NCBI RefSeq assembly: GCF_033807715.1
Contig: NC_084590.1
Coordinates: forward strand, 6,932,327 to 6,996,326
DNA from: Cololabis saira
Taxonomy: Eukaryota > Chordata > Actinopteri > Beloniformes > Belonidae
Reading direction: 5' to 3'
DNA length: 64,000 nt
Within the stretch, counting starts at the first letter, position 1, and each line of letters begins with the position of its first letter. Of this stretch, positions 44,031-55,829 are shown in pieces. The notes beneath the pieces are model-generated. The model had not been told where the DNA came from. It did no database searches and saw only the letters and a program-made list of their open reading frames with translations. A program made the position numbers and the translations under genes.

Positions 44031-44853
44031 TTTTCACTAGCGAAAGTTCCGGAAAGTTGAAAGCAGTTGTAATTACTGATGACTGACTAAAATGTCATCA
44101 AAATCTGATATCAAAATTAACATTCTGTTGTTACAATTTGTATTTATTTATCAGATTTTTACTTTTTTTATACTTATAAAACACAGAAAACAAATAAATA
44201 AAGAAACCTGGTGGGGCCAGTCAGGGAGACCGTAAAATGAGAAACAACAACAGAATATTTTTCATGAAAATGAGCATGCAACATTTTTACCTTTAAATTT
44301 CACTGTGACACATATGATCTAGTTTCGAAAATAGATGGATGGATCAGAAAACCCTCGGACCATGGGGGTGATGGGGTCCAGGTCTAAAAGACGACTGTCC
44401 AACAAAGCGCTAGGCTTACTGGGCAGCTAGTGTGTTATTCCAGCGCAGCCGGGACAACGGTGCTTGAATCAGCAGAATACCGGCCTGGGTGAATGAACGT
44501 ATTTTCATCCGCCGTCATGCTTCAGCTGCAAAGGGGCTTAAGTGACTGTCTGATACCATGAAAGAGTGCAGGCTGCAGCAGAAATCTGATGTAACAGATA
44601 CCGCCACGAAACGAGAGACGCTAAGCAGCCAAACATCTGACTGAGCCACGCACAGAGGAAATGTGTCTTCATCAGTTTTTGTACAGTCAGATAAAGAAGA
44701 TCCCAGGATCCAATCAGCACATAGACATTTATATTTTATTTTATACAGCTAGGTGAATGTATACATAGTATACAATACAAAAGACAATTGATAACAACAA
44801 CAATATCTGTACATGTTTGGTAAGGGAAAAATACCACCTTTTATATGCTACAA
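44031..44853. other. Intergenic, nothing recognised
   Basis: No feature recognised. Confidence 0.45.
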
Positions 44854-45767
44854 CAGAGGTGTAGGGCCACGTTGAGGGAAAAAAACTACAATTCTGAGAA
44901 TAAAGCTCCAGCATCATCAGCGTAACGTCATAATAATCAAAAAAGAAATGAAAATTCACATGAAAATCAAATTGTCGTGTAACGACGAAATTATAATTTC
45001 ATAATTTCTATCGGATTTTTATGATCTTTAAGAGTAAAATACTAAATATATGAATATCTTTTAACAAAATCAAATTGTCAAAAAGTCAAATTTTAATAGA
45101 GCAATGTTGTAAAATGTTGTGAAAATTAAGTCAAAATGTAAAAAAAAGAAAAAGTCAGAAGATATATGAGAATAGTGACATAATTTATTAAGAAGGCCAA
45201 ATCTTGCCTTCTCCCAAAAGATTTAGGAAAATAAAGATGTAAATTTATGGGAATTTAAGGGAAAATGTATATAATTATGCAAATTAAGTCAAAATTGTGT
45301 GTATACATATATATACATATAAAGATATATAAAAATCAGATATTTACAAAGAAAAAGTTACAAAGTACCTAAATATAGTTTTAAATCTGTTAAAACTTCA
45401 GAGAATTGTGTTATAATTTATTTATGAAAATTAAATCAAAATCTTACATCAGAAGAATATTAATTTAGAAGAATGAAGTCATAATTTTATGAAAAAAGAG
45501 AATAAAGTCATAAATTCATAAGAATAAGGTTGTAAAGTTGTCATTTTTGTAATTTATGAAAATAAACGTGTAACTACAAGAATGAGGTTAAACTCTGGTG
45601 TCAAAAAGTGGTAATTTCATGAAAATAAAGCTGTGAAGCTACAAGAAAGTCAATTTTATGAGCAAATCATACATTTGTATCATGCTGCAACTTTTATCTT
45701 GTAAAATTGGTACTGTGTTGTCGTAATATTACGAGTTCATGCTCATGAAGGTGGCCCTAATCCTCTG
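44854..45767. mobile_element. Non-autonomous DNA element with CAGAGG...GGGCCAC ends
   Basis: The left end CAGAGGTGTAGGGCCACGTT and the reverse-complemented right end CAGAGGATTAGGGCCACCTT match at 17 of 20 positions. The interior is AT-rich with repeated aataaagtcataatttca-like wording on one strand. Eight-base flanks do not match, so the family is uncertain (hAT-like ends). Confidence 0.75.
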
Positions 45768-48355
45768 CTGGAAGATGGTTAAACTGGTCCCGCTGAACAG
45801 AAAGACAACATGAAATTAATATTTGGCTTGTACAGCAGATGGTGGGACCGAATCCAACTACTTGGGATTCAAAATCATCAGTGTTCCCTGATGTTTCACA
45901 CATTCCAGATGTTACTCCATGAAACTAACATAATAACTAACATAATTCCAGGTCCAGGAAGATTGAACACCTACAAATTAACTACAACAATAACGGACAC
46001 CAAGACAGAGGCCACCCATCTTTTAAGGTGGATTTCTCTTTTGATTTCGTTTTGGTCTTTTTCTGCTTTGATACTGAATATTTGGAAAATTGAATGAGAC
46101 TATGTTGAAAAATGATGACATTATTGAAATGTTGACGTACATGACACTGTTGTGTCCTGACCGGAGACAGTGTTGTGTCCTGGCCGGACTGCATTTTAAC
46201 CAAAGCAGCATATTTAACTGAAATCGACTCAAATTAATCCCAAATGGAGAATAAATGTGTACCAATAAGGGCAGGGTAACCCAAATCCTGACCCGGGTCC
46301 ACCTCCACCAGCTAGACTCGGGTCCCGTTTCCACATAGCAAAAACGGTGGTGTTTTCATGCGTTTTGGCCGTTCGTTTACTCGAAAACTAAGCTCAAAGT
46401 CACCAAAACGATCATTTCTGAAAACTCTGGCCAAAGTGGAGATTTGCAAAAACTCCGTCTTCACGTTTGCTTGTAAACAGAGGGAAACGGACATTTAGGC
46501 TTCAGGTTCATTTCAAGAGGTTCATTTTAACCAGTATCAACATCATTTCCTACTCAAAAAGAAGAATAGTCTTATGTCATTTTTCTATAATTTCAACAGG
46601 TGTTTTATCCTTTTTATTTATTTTTTTTACTTTTCTTTGGTCACATAAAAGCAGCCATTTGGTCAGGTTAAGAAAATAAACTATGTGGTCTAGTTTAGAA
46701 AATAAACTATGTGGTCAGGTTTTAAAATTTTTTTTTTTTGGGGAAACCATGTATTGACAGAACATAATTAACCATTAATGTGTCACAAAGACCTGCTGTA
46801 ATTTTTCTTTCAGGATGGTAAAAAGAGAAACAGAAGCTTCCAGAGCTAACACAGAATCATTACATGAACTAATTAAAAGAAATGGGAGCTACAGATTGAA
46901 AACAGCCATATTTGTCTAAAAAAGTCAATAAAATGCACAGTGAACCCAATTTACTAACATTTAAGAAGCGAAGCTGCCATATTCTCAGATTTAAAAAACA
47001 CTGAATTCCCTACTTTTTCCTGTGCTTATTGTGTGATTGATTAATAATCACTAATGCTCACATGAATTACCTAAGTGATATGATTGTTTTTTTCGAGCTT
47101 TGTGGCGCTCATAGTCAGTAGAGACAGTTATCTGATGGGGGTTTGTCAGAGGGAATAAAACAGAAATGTTTAGTGAAAAACTGAAAAAGCTTTGTTTCTT
47201 TTAGCTTTGAGGAAAGTTTTTGCCAACAAAGAACTCATGTTGTGGATTTGGTCATTTTCCTTCCGTAGAGTCAAGAAAAACTACAAACTACACTCATGCC
47301 ATAATATACACTAACCTCTAAACACCTCTTAACCTTTCAAGTATGTTGCTCAATGTTTTGGTTATGAATTCGGGAACGTTTAGGTTTTATCAGTTTGTAC
47401 AGATTCTACCGCGTATGCACAGTTTTACTTTCGGGATTGGGGTTGAAGCTGACCGGAGAGCAGTTTGGTTTCTCTCTGCCAGATGACCATCAACCGCACA
47501 CAAAAAACCCCTCTACTCAGATAGAAAGGCGGTAGAGGTATTCGCTGGGATCCAGAAAGATTCCCAGGAATACGACACACGGTTGTAGAGCATCAACAAC
47601 GCAGCCAACGGGGAGGTTTTACCAAGTTTGATGAGAAGAAAAGAGATTCTGAACGGTCAACTGAGTTTCTTCACTTTTGAACCATCCAAAATGATTGACA
47701 CTTTTGTCCTCCATGGACAAAATGTTGCTAAATCTGGTGTGCTTCCTGAAGAAAGTTGGAGTAATTGTGAACACTAAGTTTTATTAATTTGGGATATTAA
47801 CATCGCAGTATATCTTTTGGCTCCGCCAACAAATGTGACTGGCGTGTCCCTTTCAAACAAGTTACTCAACGAAAGTTGTTTTCACAAAGTTGCATCCCAA
47901 ACTCTATGAAAATTTGCCTCAGACTCTTTTTTTTTTACTTTCATGTTCGGTTTTTTGAAAATGGTGGAAAGATGCTGGTTTTTATCCAGATCCCTGAAAT
48001 GAATCAGCGACAGAAGAACTTTTGTTCAAGAAGATACTGTTCTGGAGATACATGTGCTAAAATGTTAACCATCGTAACGCCACCCCAAGGCTTGCCTGAA
48101 TCACTATGTCGTCAAGGAAGGGAGAGAAAAAGAAGTAAAAGAGGGTTAAATTAAGACAACATGATTCCAGCAGTGCCATCACTCAGAGCTCCGGAAAACA
48201 CCAGATGAACATTTCTGGAGCAGTCAGGCGTGAAATGTGACGGATACTGTTAATGTCTTCCCAGCTCATTCCAGACACTTTTCAACCTGGTAGCAACTCT
48301 TACATTCGGACTTCCGGCACTTCTCGTCTGGTATCTGCCAAACGCCTATACAATG
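45768..48355. other. Intergenic; one possible MITE, otherwise nothing
   Basis: The stretch 46318-46492 (gtttccacatagcaaaaacg ... cagagggaaacgg) may be a small MITE, but the inverted ends are short. A 27-bp duplication containing ggacagtgttgtgtcctg lies near 46147-46190. No host exon was recognised. Confidence 0.4.
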
Positions 48356-48986
48356 GCAAGAAAGGATATGTGAACCCGTTGAGATGAGCTGGTTTTCTGC
48401 TTTCATTTGCAATAAAATGTGATCCGATCATCATCTAAGCCAGTAAAACCGACCCCGTGTGCTGCAGAGGTTCAGTGTCTCTGTGGAACACAGCTGTTAA
48501 ACATTCACAGAGCTGAAGAAAAAAGTATGTGAACCCTTGAGACGTATTGCAGCTGGAGTTCAGTTTGGATGTGTCGTTTAGAGACACTTTGATCTGATTG
48601 ACTGTCAAACAACGTTGACGTTTGCCGTCCATCAGAAGTATCTGCTGATGTGGTTCATGCTTCGCTGAAAGGAGGTCTCTGAGGACATACAATCAGGAGT
48701 GGATCATCTGCAGAAGGCTGGAAAGAGAAACAAACTCATCTGAATGTTCAGACGTCCATCAGTCCACAGTTAGAAAATCTGTCTAGGAAAGGAGACCGTT
48801 TGGTCCTGTAGCTACTCCTCCTAGTCGTGGACGTCCAGCCAAGACAAAGCAACTTCTTTTGGCTCTTCCCTTGGTGAGGAGGTCCTGAACTCCTGAACAG
48901 TTAGCAGATCTTGTTGAAGCCACTGCTGCTGAAGGAGCTTCAACCAGCTGGTAGCTCCAAGGGTTCACTTACTTTTTCCTTCATCG
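48356..48986. mobile_element. Tc1-like element remnant
   Basis: A subterminal phrase gaaaaaagtatgtgaaccct (48518) is inverted at the right end (gggttcacttactttttcct, 48961). A second, diverged left-end phrase (gaaaggatatgtgaacccgt) lies at 48360. Between them ccatcagtccacagttagaa and cgtggacgtccagccaagac correspond to the paired DNA-binding region of Tc1-like transposases (HQSTV ... RSGRPAK), out of frame. It lies about 430 bases past the adamts15 stop codon. Confidence 0.7.
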
Positions 48987-49416
48987 TGGTGAATGTCTGT
49001 TGGGCAGGTTCATGTACAAGACACAGAAGTGGTACATTGCGTCCATCTGTTACTGTGACTCAGATGACGATCACATAACTCTTTCTGGTAAAATAATGAA
49101 GAAAACTGCTTAATTTTCTCGCCACTGACGTTTGAGCAGCGCCCGTATACTCAGCTCAGTGAGGATGCGTCATGCGCCGCGTCTCGAAAAGACTCTTGTA
49201 CATACACAGCTGTTGTGTCTTCAGTCCTGCTGGAGGTAGACTTAGCACAAGATCAACCTGTTTCAGATGGTTTGACAAATCTTTTCTCTAGTGTAAACGA
49301 GTGTGTATGAAGACGACGGTGCAGCAGAAGGCCTCGAAGTATCAGCTCCCAGCGCTCCAGCTGATTTCAGCTTGGTTCTTTCCTCCCAGAGTCCAGTTCC
49401 CGGTGTCTCTTCTGCT
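48987..49416 (-). other. Downstream flank / 3' UTR region of adamts15
   Basis: Immediately follows the stop codon on the minus strand. I find no clear AATAAA on the minus strand here, so the polyadenylation site is not placed. Confidence 0.4.
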
Positions 49417-50194
49417 CTAACATGGCATCAAGTTGCACAGGTCCAGTTCCTGAGGCTTCTTCTTTCCAGAGCAGTGCTGTCGGGGCAGACTGAGACCATT
49501 CTCAGTTATGCACCGCACCGGCCGCCTTTTAAAACCCCTCCCACAGGACTTGGAGCACTGGGACCAGGTTCCGGTGTCCCACCTGGGACAGGGATCTCCA
49601 CATGCTCTCACCCCCACGGGCCGATCAGTACTGTCACAGTCATCAGCAGGAAGCCCGTCCACACTCTGGCACTGCACCAGTCTCTTCTGGAGGCCAGTCC
49701 CACAGGTCACTGAACATGAATCCCATCCTCCCGCTATCCAGTGACTTACGGGACTCTTACCCATCACACCCTTCTTAGTCTCTGGCTTGTCGCCCCCAGC
49801 CAGGACGCTGTTGGGTGTTTTGTGGGTCCTCTCCTCTTTCCAGAGAGTCTTCTCTACCTTGCTGTCCTTCGAAATATGGAAGGAGTAACGGACCCTGGGA
49901 GGGGTCATCTTCCCGACGGAGAGAACCTCAACCGTAAGAGGCTCCTGCAGGGGTCTGGTGGCCTGGAGAATCTCCACGGACGTGGTTGTTCCGCTGTAGC
50001 GCAGAAGGCTGCCCTTCACCAGCAGGTCACGCTCCACGGCCGACACCACGTAATTCCCGTTCAGGAGGTACTTTCCGTAGCGATTCTTCACAGCAAGGTA
50101 GTTTTCGTCACCAGCCATGCCTCGGTAGCCTCGCTGACGGATGTCGACGTTGGAGGCGCCAACAGGCAGCGTGACCACGAAGTTGTAGCCATGC
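49417..50194 (-). CDS. adamts15: adamts15, last coding exon: spacer plus two thrombospondin repeats
   Basis: This exon encodes 258 residues of a secreted zinc metalloprotease that cleaves matrix proteoglycans such as versican. Residues 1-107 are the cysteine-free spacer (start HGYNFVVTLP, then AVERDLLVKGSLLRYSG and VGKMTPPRVRYSF). A charged linker follows to about 150. Two thrombospondin type 1 repeats occupy about 151-202 and 205-258, with CSVTCG and CSKSCG (O-fucosylation consensus CxxS/TCG) and paired tryptophans (W152/W157, W205/W210). The protein ends at TAG (49417-49419) right after the last repeat, without a PLAC domain, as in ADAMTS1/15. The acceptor is catcag|G at 50195; the first base completes the codon ATG begun in the previous exon. 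ADAMTS1 and ADAMTS8 are less likely: spacer wording fits ADAMTS15 and ADAMTS8 has only one such repeat here. Confidence 0.93.
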
Positions 50195-50412
50195 CTGATG
50201 GACAAGAATGGACATGTCACACAGTAGAAATACAAAAGGTTTTGTTAGAGAGTTTGAGAATTATCATTATAACCTTAGGGTTAGTTAACACAGATACACT
50301 TTAAAATCATTTATTCAACAGAAAGTGAAGCCAAAGTGAACAAAGGGCGCGTTTGACAGTCCTACGTACCACCGTCCACAGGGTTTAAGAGTTGTATTCA
50401 TGTGCTGCAGTC

Positions 50413-50696
50413 ATCATTGACAAACTGATCCTCATCATTGACGAACTGATCCTCATCATTGACAAACTGATCCTCATCATTGACGAACTGATCCTCATCA
50501 TTGACAAACTGATCCTCATCATTGACAAACTGATCCTCATCATTGACGAACTGATCCTCATCATTGATGAACTGATCCAAATAAATGATGAACTGATCCT
50601 CATCATTGATGAACTGATCCTCATCATTGATGAACTGATCCTCATCATTGACGAACTGATCCTCATCAGCGACAAACTTATCCTCATCATTGAAGC
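50413..50696. repeat. 21-bp minisatellite in the adamts15 intron
   Basis: About thirteen units of atcattgacaaactgatcct c, with gacgaa and gatgaa variants. The unit length keeps false frames open on both strands. Two more units lie beyond the LINE insertion at 50909-50950. Confidence 0.95.
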
Positions 50697-50906
50697 CATA
50701 TGATCCAGGTCCTGGTCCAGGTTTCTTCCCTCCTAAAGGGGAGTTTTTCTTGCCTTGGCTTAAGGTTTTTAATTTTACCTGCCATTGTTTATGTTATGTT
50801 TATGTAATAATTGCTCGGGGGTCATGTTCTGGTCTCTGGAAAGATCCTAGAGACAACTTCTGTTGTAATAGACGCTATATAAATAAAATTGAATTGAATT
50901 GAATTA
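50697..50906 (+). mobile_element. L2-type LINE 3' end inside the minisatellite
   Basis: From ggtcctggtccaggtttctt to gctatataaataaaattgaa and (AATTG)n. Minisatellite units stand on both sides, so it inserted into the array. It is in antisense orientation relative to adamts15. Confidence 0.88.
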
Positions 50907-50950
50907 GTCCTCATCATTGACGAACTGATCCCTATCATTGACGAACTGAT

Positions 50951-51589
50951 ATTCAGCAGGTGAACACATCTCTATAAAAGCAGATGTTTATAGCCGAGTC
51001 TACAGCGTTTCAGCAGAACCACCTCAGACCCACTGTCAAGCACATTGTTAGAGGGATGCTGGTCTGGACCTGAACACCTGCTAGTCCCTATGTGGACCAT
51101 GACCTCCTCTGGAGACCAGAGTCTTCAATGCAAGTCATTTTCAAATAGCAGCCTGATAATCAAAACAACGAATCATGAGTAGAAAGCTTGTGATGTTTTC
51201 TGCCTCTGTGCTAAGCCTGTTTTATGTATCTCGTACTGTCAAACATCTTTGAGCAGTCGAAGACATAGTGCAGGGATCTTCTTTGTCCTTATAAGAACAT
51301 GAGCCACACCGCTATGAAAATGATGAACTCGGTAAGAAACCTTTAAGATGGCTTCAAAGTGGAAATCCTTATACGAGATGGAGGAACACAGATACGACAA
51401 CCTCCAGGTCTGACTTATGCTTGTTATTCTTGTTCTGTGAAGCTTGGGATCTGGACAGAGACGTGTTCTAGCTTCAAACGTGTAATATTTATCATTCTTA
51501 TATAACTGCAATTTACGTTTTAAAAGATGCTATCAACTTACAAAACACAACATTAAACGCTGTACTGTAAACCGTTGCATGCAGCTTCT
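50951..51589. other. Intronic, nothing recognised
   Basis: No feature recognised. Confidence 0.4.
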
Positions 51590-52070
51590 TTTCTAAGGTT
51601 TTGTATACAGCCTGTGAAAACACCCCATGATTCAGCAGCTTGGAGATCCACCTTCAGCAGCAGGAACTCTCAGTAGACATTTCCTTCAGCAGGAACTCTC
51701 AGTAGACGTTTCCTTCAGCAGGAACTCTCAGTAGATGGTTCCTGTCTTTCTTCAACAGTGTCTCTCATGGTTCTGGTTCCAACGCTACTTAGATTCATTG
51801 CATCTCAACCAGGTTCAGGTCTGGACTTTGACCCAGAACCTGAATTCTTCAATTTTCATCATTCTGATGTAGATCTGCTGCTGTGTTTGGGATAATTTCC
51901 TGTCACATGACCCAGTTTCAGCTTCATTTGTCAGTCCGATGTCGTCACATGTGTCTCTAGAAGACTCTGGTCTAAGGAGGAGGTCATGGTCCACTCAGTG
52001 ACTGGCAGGTGTCCAGGTCCAGACCACCATCCCTCCACCTCCGTGCTTGTTGTAAACTCAAGTTCTGGGT
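51590..52070. repeat. Degraded common teleost repeat with 31-bp tandem units
   Basis: Wording such as gctgtgtttgggataatttc, cacatgacccagtttcagct and gtctaaggaggaggtcatgg matches a dispersed fish repeat I recall, probably a non-autonomous DNA transposon. Within it ttccttcagcaggaactctc agtagac is repeated three times at 51653-51740. Boundaries undefined. Confidence 0.5.
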
Positions 52071-52234
52071 TGGTCTACAGGGGAGCTCCCATCTGAGGGC
52101 TGCTAGCCAGAGCTAACAGGAGCACACCAGTTGGACTCCCTCTAGATCATCAACTCTACCTTTTGGCACCAGCTAGATCCTCTGGTCAAGCAACTTTTGT
52201 ATCGGACCATGGCAGAGCCACCAATATCCGAAAC

Positions 52235-52283
52235 TAATACACTTTCCAGAGACCCAGAACATAAACCCCCGAGCAATTATTAC

Positions 52284-52314
<31 letters not shown>

Positions 52315-52800
52315 CTTGGATTTATATAGCGCCCTTCTAGGCACCCAGAGCGCTTTACAGAAATCATTATTCATTCATACACATTCTCACCAGTGGTGGT
52401 AAGCTACATTGTAGCCACAGCTGCCCTGGGGCAGACTGACGGAAGCGTGGCTGCCATATCGCGCCTAACAGCCCCTCCGACCACCACCAACATTCAAACA
52501 CATTCACACACATTCACACCGGGCAAGGTGACAATGGCACGTAAAAACTCCCATAGTGGGAGAAAAGCCTTAAGCCAAACAGTGGCAAGGAAAAACTCCC
52601 CTTTAGGAGGGAAGAAACCTTGAGCAGGACCAGGCTCTTAAGGGGGGACCCTCCTGCCGAAGACCAGACTGGGGGAGTCGGGGACGTCAGCAGCACATAG
52701 CAGACATCCACGCAGGCAGGTGGAAGCAGCAGCGGGATGACCAGAGGGGGGTGGGGGACCGCAGGCAGGTGGAAGCAGCAGCGGGATGACCAGAGGTGGA
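52235..52800 (-). mobile_element. L2-type LINE 3' region (LINE B family), interrupted
   Basis: Plus-strand text ctttccagagacccagaaca then ccccgagcaattattacat (to about 52286), and from 52534 acgtaaaaactcccatagtg, aaaactcccctttaggaggg and cagactgggggagtc, is the reverse complement of the LINE B 3' UTR. The order is that of the uninterrupted copy at 850-1000. A different LINE tail is inserted in between. Confidence 0.85.
52287..52533 (-). mobile_element. Second LINE 3' tail nested in the first
   Basis: An (AAT)n run followed by gacttggatttatatagcgc, ccttctaggcacccagagcg and ctttacagaaatcattattc up to ttcacaccgggcaaggtg is the reversed 3' end of another fish LINE (or SINE using its tail). LINE B text stands on both sides. 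Confidence 0.75.
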
Positions 52801-52894
52801 AGCGGTTAATACTTCCGAATTTGAAACAAGAAGTAGCAGCGGTTTGTTAGGAAATACTGATGCTATTCCTAACCAGAAGTTAGCCGAGCGGCCA

Positions 52895-52942
52895 AGAGCT
52901 GAAACAAGGTCCAGCAGAGCTGGTGGACCTTGTTTTAGCTCT
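52895..52942. repeat. 19-bp inverted repeat (hairpin)
   Basis: Arms agagctgaaacaaggtcca (52895-52913) and tggaccttgttttagctct (52924-52942) pair with one mismatch across a 10-base loop. Confidence 0.85.
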
Positions 52943-53254
52943 GTCGGCACTTGTTTCAGATGCCGTTACAGCTCTGGCTGTATGAGGTGGGCATGTTCCA
53001 GTTGGTTCATCAGTTATGATGATTAGCAGCACCTGGCTACAACTTACCCTCTTAAATATCATGTATGCATCCAGAGGATACGTTCACAGATTGATTGTGA
53101 GTGTTGGCTGTTCTTAAGTAAATGTCATCCATTGTTCATCCAAGACTGGCTAAAGGCCAGACCATTGACGATAATACCCAGAAACATGAGCCTGAAAACT
53201 GAAGCAGGCTGTACTTTATTGCTTGCTCGACTGTAGCGTACATGGATTACTTAC

Positions 53255-53430
53255 ATGGGCTTTGTGAACATTCCTGAGACCTTCTTGCAGCCATGGTTGT
53301 CCCCTCCACACACACCACACTTGTCAAACTTCTTGTTGGAGTCCAGCTTGCCATCACAGCCCGCCTTGATACATTTTCCCTGGACGCAAATGGCCGATGT
53401 GTCAGGAGAACAAGGCGTCCCATCCACAAC
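53255..53430 (-). CDS. adamts15: adamts15, penultimate exon: end of cysteine-rich domain and start of spacer
   Basis: The 176-base exon opens in frame at GTTGTGG after the acceptor tttcag and encodes 58 residues plus two bases of the next codon. It reads [20 protein letters not shown] then [12 protein letters not shown] and [14 protein letters not shown]. Seven cysteines (7, 15, 20, 25, 38, 41, 48) and the CGVCGGD motif are typical of the ADAMTS cysteine-rich/spacer border. The end SGMFTKP plus AT joins G of the last exon to give M, then HGYN. The donor is GTAAGT at 53254-53249. This part folds against the protease side and helps substrate recognition. Confidence 0.95.
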
Positions 53431-54727
53431 CTGAAACATCACAAACACACATTACACAACAGGACTTACATGATATCTGGTCTAAACAGCTTCTGTGCTG
53501 GATTCCTCTGACTTGAATAAGCATGATAGACAAGCTTTTGTGTAAACGAAATCCTGGCCTAAAACGGTCTAAATTCACTTTATTATTTATTTATTTTTAT
53601 TTTTTTTATTAGGGGTAAGGCACAGTAGAACAGGAATCAATGACACATTTACATTGAGTATCATATTACTGGCCTGTATTTCTGCTAAAAGCTTTCCTTC
53701 CATGATGAATGTATAAATAGATGCTGACGAAACTCGGCTCCGAAGGGACTCCTGCATGCTTTTCTTACTTGTCACATCATTAATTGTCTTCATCTACCAG
53801 AACATCTCTCACTGCCTCACACAACCTTACAAAGCTTTGTGAGAAGAGAGGCGCTCATAATTTCTTCCTAATATGTTCCACCAAGCCTTCTGACACTTGA
53901 GGTGTCCGTTTCAGTGAATTTAGACCGTTGTTGCCAGCTTGTTACCAACCCGCCCAGTCTCCGCCTCTTCCAGGATCTATCCCAGCTCTCTTTGGGTGAA
54001 AGCAATACATTCCGAAAAACATTGACAGTAACATGACAGTAAAGTTTTCACTAATTTGTAAAATTTGCCTTCCCATTTAAACACATAGGGCCCGATTTAC
54101 TAAAGGTTTGCGTGTGTTAAAACGTGTGCAAACTTGACAGCACCCGCAAACCAATGTGCCAGCTGATCTACTAACAGCGTGCAAAGAGGACTGCGTCTCT
54201 CAAATGCGCAAAATTGCACACGCAATTCATTTAGTACTTTTGCCCTGATGAATAATCAATATGGGGCGTACCCGGCAGAAATCCTAAATACTGGGAGGGG
54301 AAGATGCAAATTGCTCCATTTACCACGCGCAATGAGATTTACCAAGCCTGAAAGTAATTGCGCGTATTGTGATTGCGTCTGTATTTAATACGTTTGAAAG
54401 GAAGGTGCTAATCTGCTGCTGCTGTTATTGTGGCAAGGAGGCGACATCCAAAATCAAAGAATACGCAGAGAGAGAGTCTTTATTCTGCTGCATGCTATTT
54501 TAAAAATGGTTGCACAAGTTTTATTAAAGGCCACTTTTTCTTTAGTTCTTCGCCTTATATCTTTTGCCACCTTAACCCTGATTATTTATCTTATTGAACG
54601 TGAAATCATCCTTCGTAAATTACATTTAATTAAAACCCGTGCTTATTAATCACAAAACACAGGTTAAACATCATGACCAAATCCGCTCCGACCCGGTGTC
54701 AGTGATCAGCGCAGAGACTGCAGCTTC

Positions 54728-54845
54728 GCCTGAATTATGGTTCTGCGTTAAATCGACGGCGTATAGGGTCGCGGTGCGGTGTGCGTCGCCGCGTACCCTA
54801 CGCCGTCGGTCTGCGTTGGTGTGACGCGGAACCATAAATCAGCCT
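54728..54845. mobile_element. Nested Harbinger-like MITE (relative of 28159-28301)
   Basis: GCCTGAATTATGGTTCTGCG at the left and, reverse-complemented, AGGCTGATTTATGGTTCCGC at the right, with TTA after the right end. The left flank reads TTC instead of TTA. Confidence 0.82.
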
Positions 54846-55087
54846 TTAGTGTGCGCTCTGTGGGCTGTTCTGAACACTTCTCTTCTTTCGGCCATATGAT
54901 GGTCCCGTCTGTCACACATTTACTGTCAGTGTTTGCTATATAATATATAATATTTGCAATATACTGTGGACATCTGAATAAAAACTTAACTCATAAATAG
55001 ATTAATCAAAGCGCTCTCCAGCTCTGTGTCTGATCTTTTTCTCCTCAGATCATGCCGAGCACCGCCGGGTCACGCAAACCCGACCAA

Positions 55088-55339
55088 TTAAATATTAAAA
55101 TCAAATTCAGTCCTGTGGCCCGTTTTTCTATTTCGTATTTTTGATCTGTGCCTAAAATTGAAATATGAAACACCAGACGTTTTTCCGTTTTTTGTGTTAC
55201 CAACTGCATTTATTCTATCGCAGGTTTTCTCCGATATTGCGTTTCTTTTGGTAATGTTTAAATTTCTTTGCTGTAGTTCATGAATGTGTTTATTTGCCTC
55301 TTCCACTAAAATCTCTAACTCCAACTCGTCAAATTTCAT
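55088..55339 (-). pseudogene. Myb/SANT-like ORF remnant of the Harbinger-like element
   Basis: The minus-strand frame begins MKFDELELEILVEEANKHIH and includes DRINAVGNTKNGKT. The start FxELELExLVEE and the later INAVG correspond to Myb/SANT-like proteins encoded by PIF/Harbinger elements. The middle that should contain the conserved tryptophan is missing or changed, and no transposase is present. Confidence 0.55.
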
Positions 55340-55829
55340 TTTGCGCTTGAGACCTTAAGACACGCAACACCTCATTTAAATACTGCTGTTTGCACCTGTT
55401 ATCAATTGCGCAGGCAATCTTAGTTGATCACCCGCAAACCACGCAACAACTGCACACGCAAACTTTTTCAGTGCACACGCAATTTAGTACTCTTTATTTA
55501 GGATCTTAGTAAATCGGGCCCTTAGAAGGAGCTTTGGCATTGAAGATCCAAAGTGATGAAGAATGTCAGGGGTAATATTGTCCCATTCTCACAGCAAAAA
55601 CAAATTCAAGTTTTTATTTGTTGGAGATTTTGTGTTTCAGAATTAGCCGGGATACTCTTTTGGGGACAGGTCAATACTGCAGACAGACGAGTCCACTATC
55701 TGCTCCCTCCTCTTCCTCAGCCATTTGTCCAGAATTTGGTTTTACACTGTGTTGTTGAAAAATACCTTGACATCCCTGAAACAGATGTGGTCTTAAAGGC
55801 AGCAGATTTGGCGTTAAAATCTCAGTCTC

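Larger units (their letters stand above)
50195..53254 (-). other. adamts15: adamts15 intron before the last exon
   Basis: A 3060-bp intron, donor GTAAGT at 53254 and acceptor AG at 50196-50195. It is filled by a minisatellite, two LINE B family 3' ends (one on each strand) and a degraded repeat. Confidence 0.88.
54088..55521. mobile_element. Harbinger-like element with GGGCCCGATTTACTAA ends, copy 1
   Basis: The left end GGGCCCGATTTACTAAAGG and the reverse-complemented right end GGGCCCGATTTACTAAGAT form the inverted termini. Flanking triplets are ATA (left) and TTA (right), compatible with a diverged TWA duplication. The interior has a Myb-like frame on minus (55088-55339) and a nested MITE (54728-54845). 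The outer parts are nearly identical to copy 2 at 57541-59068. Confidence 0.85.

Noticed and set aside
49303..50304. Plus-strand frames of 62-187 codons
   Set aside because: They are antisense shadows of the adamts15 last exon, which has clear domain motifs and splice sites on the minus strand.
50385..50703. Repetitive frames on both strands (LIIDE and SSMMRI units)
   Set aside because: They arise from the 21-bp intronic minisatellite; both strands being open shows it is a composition effect.
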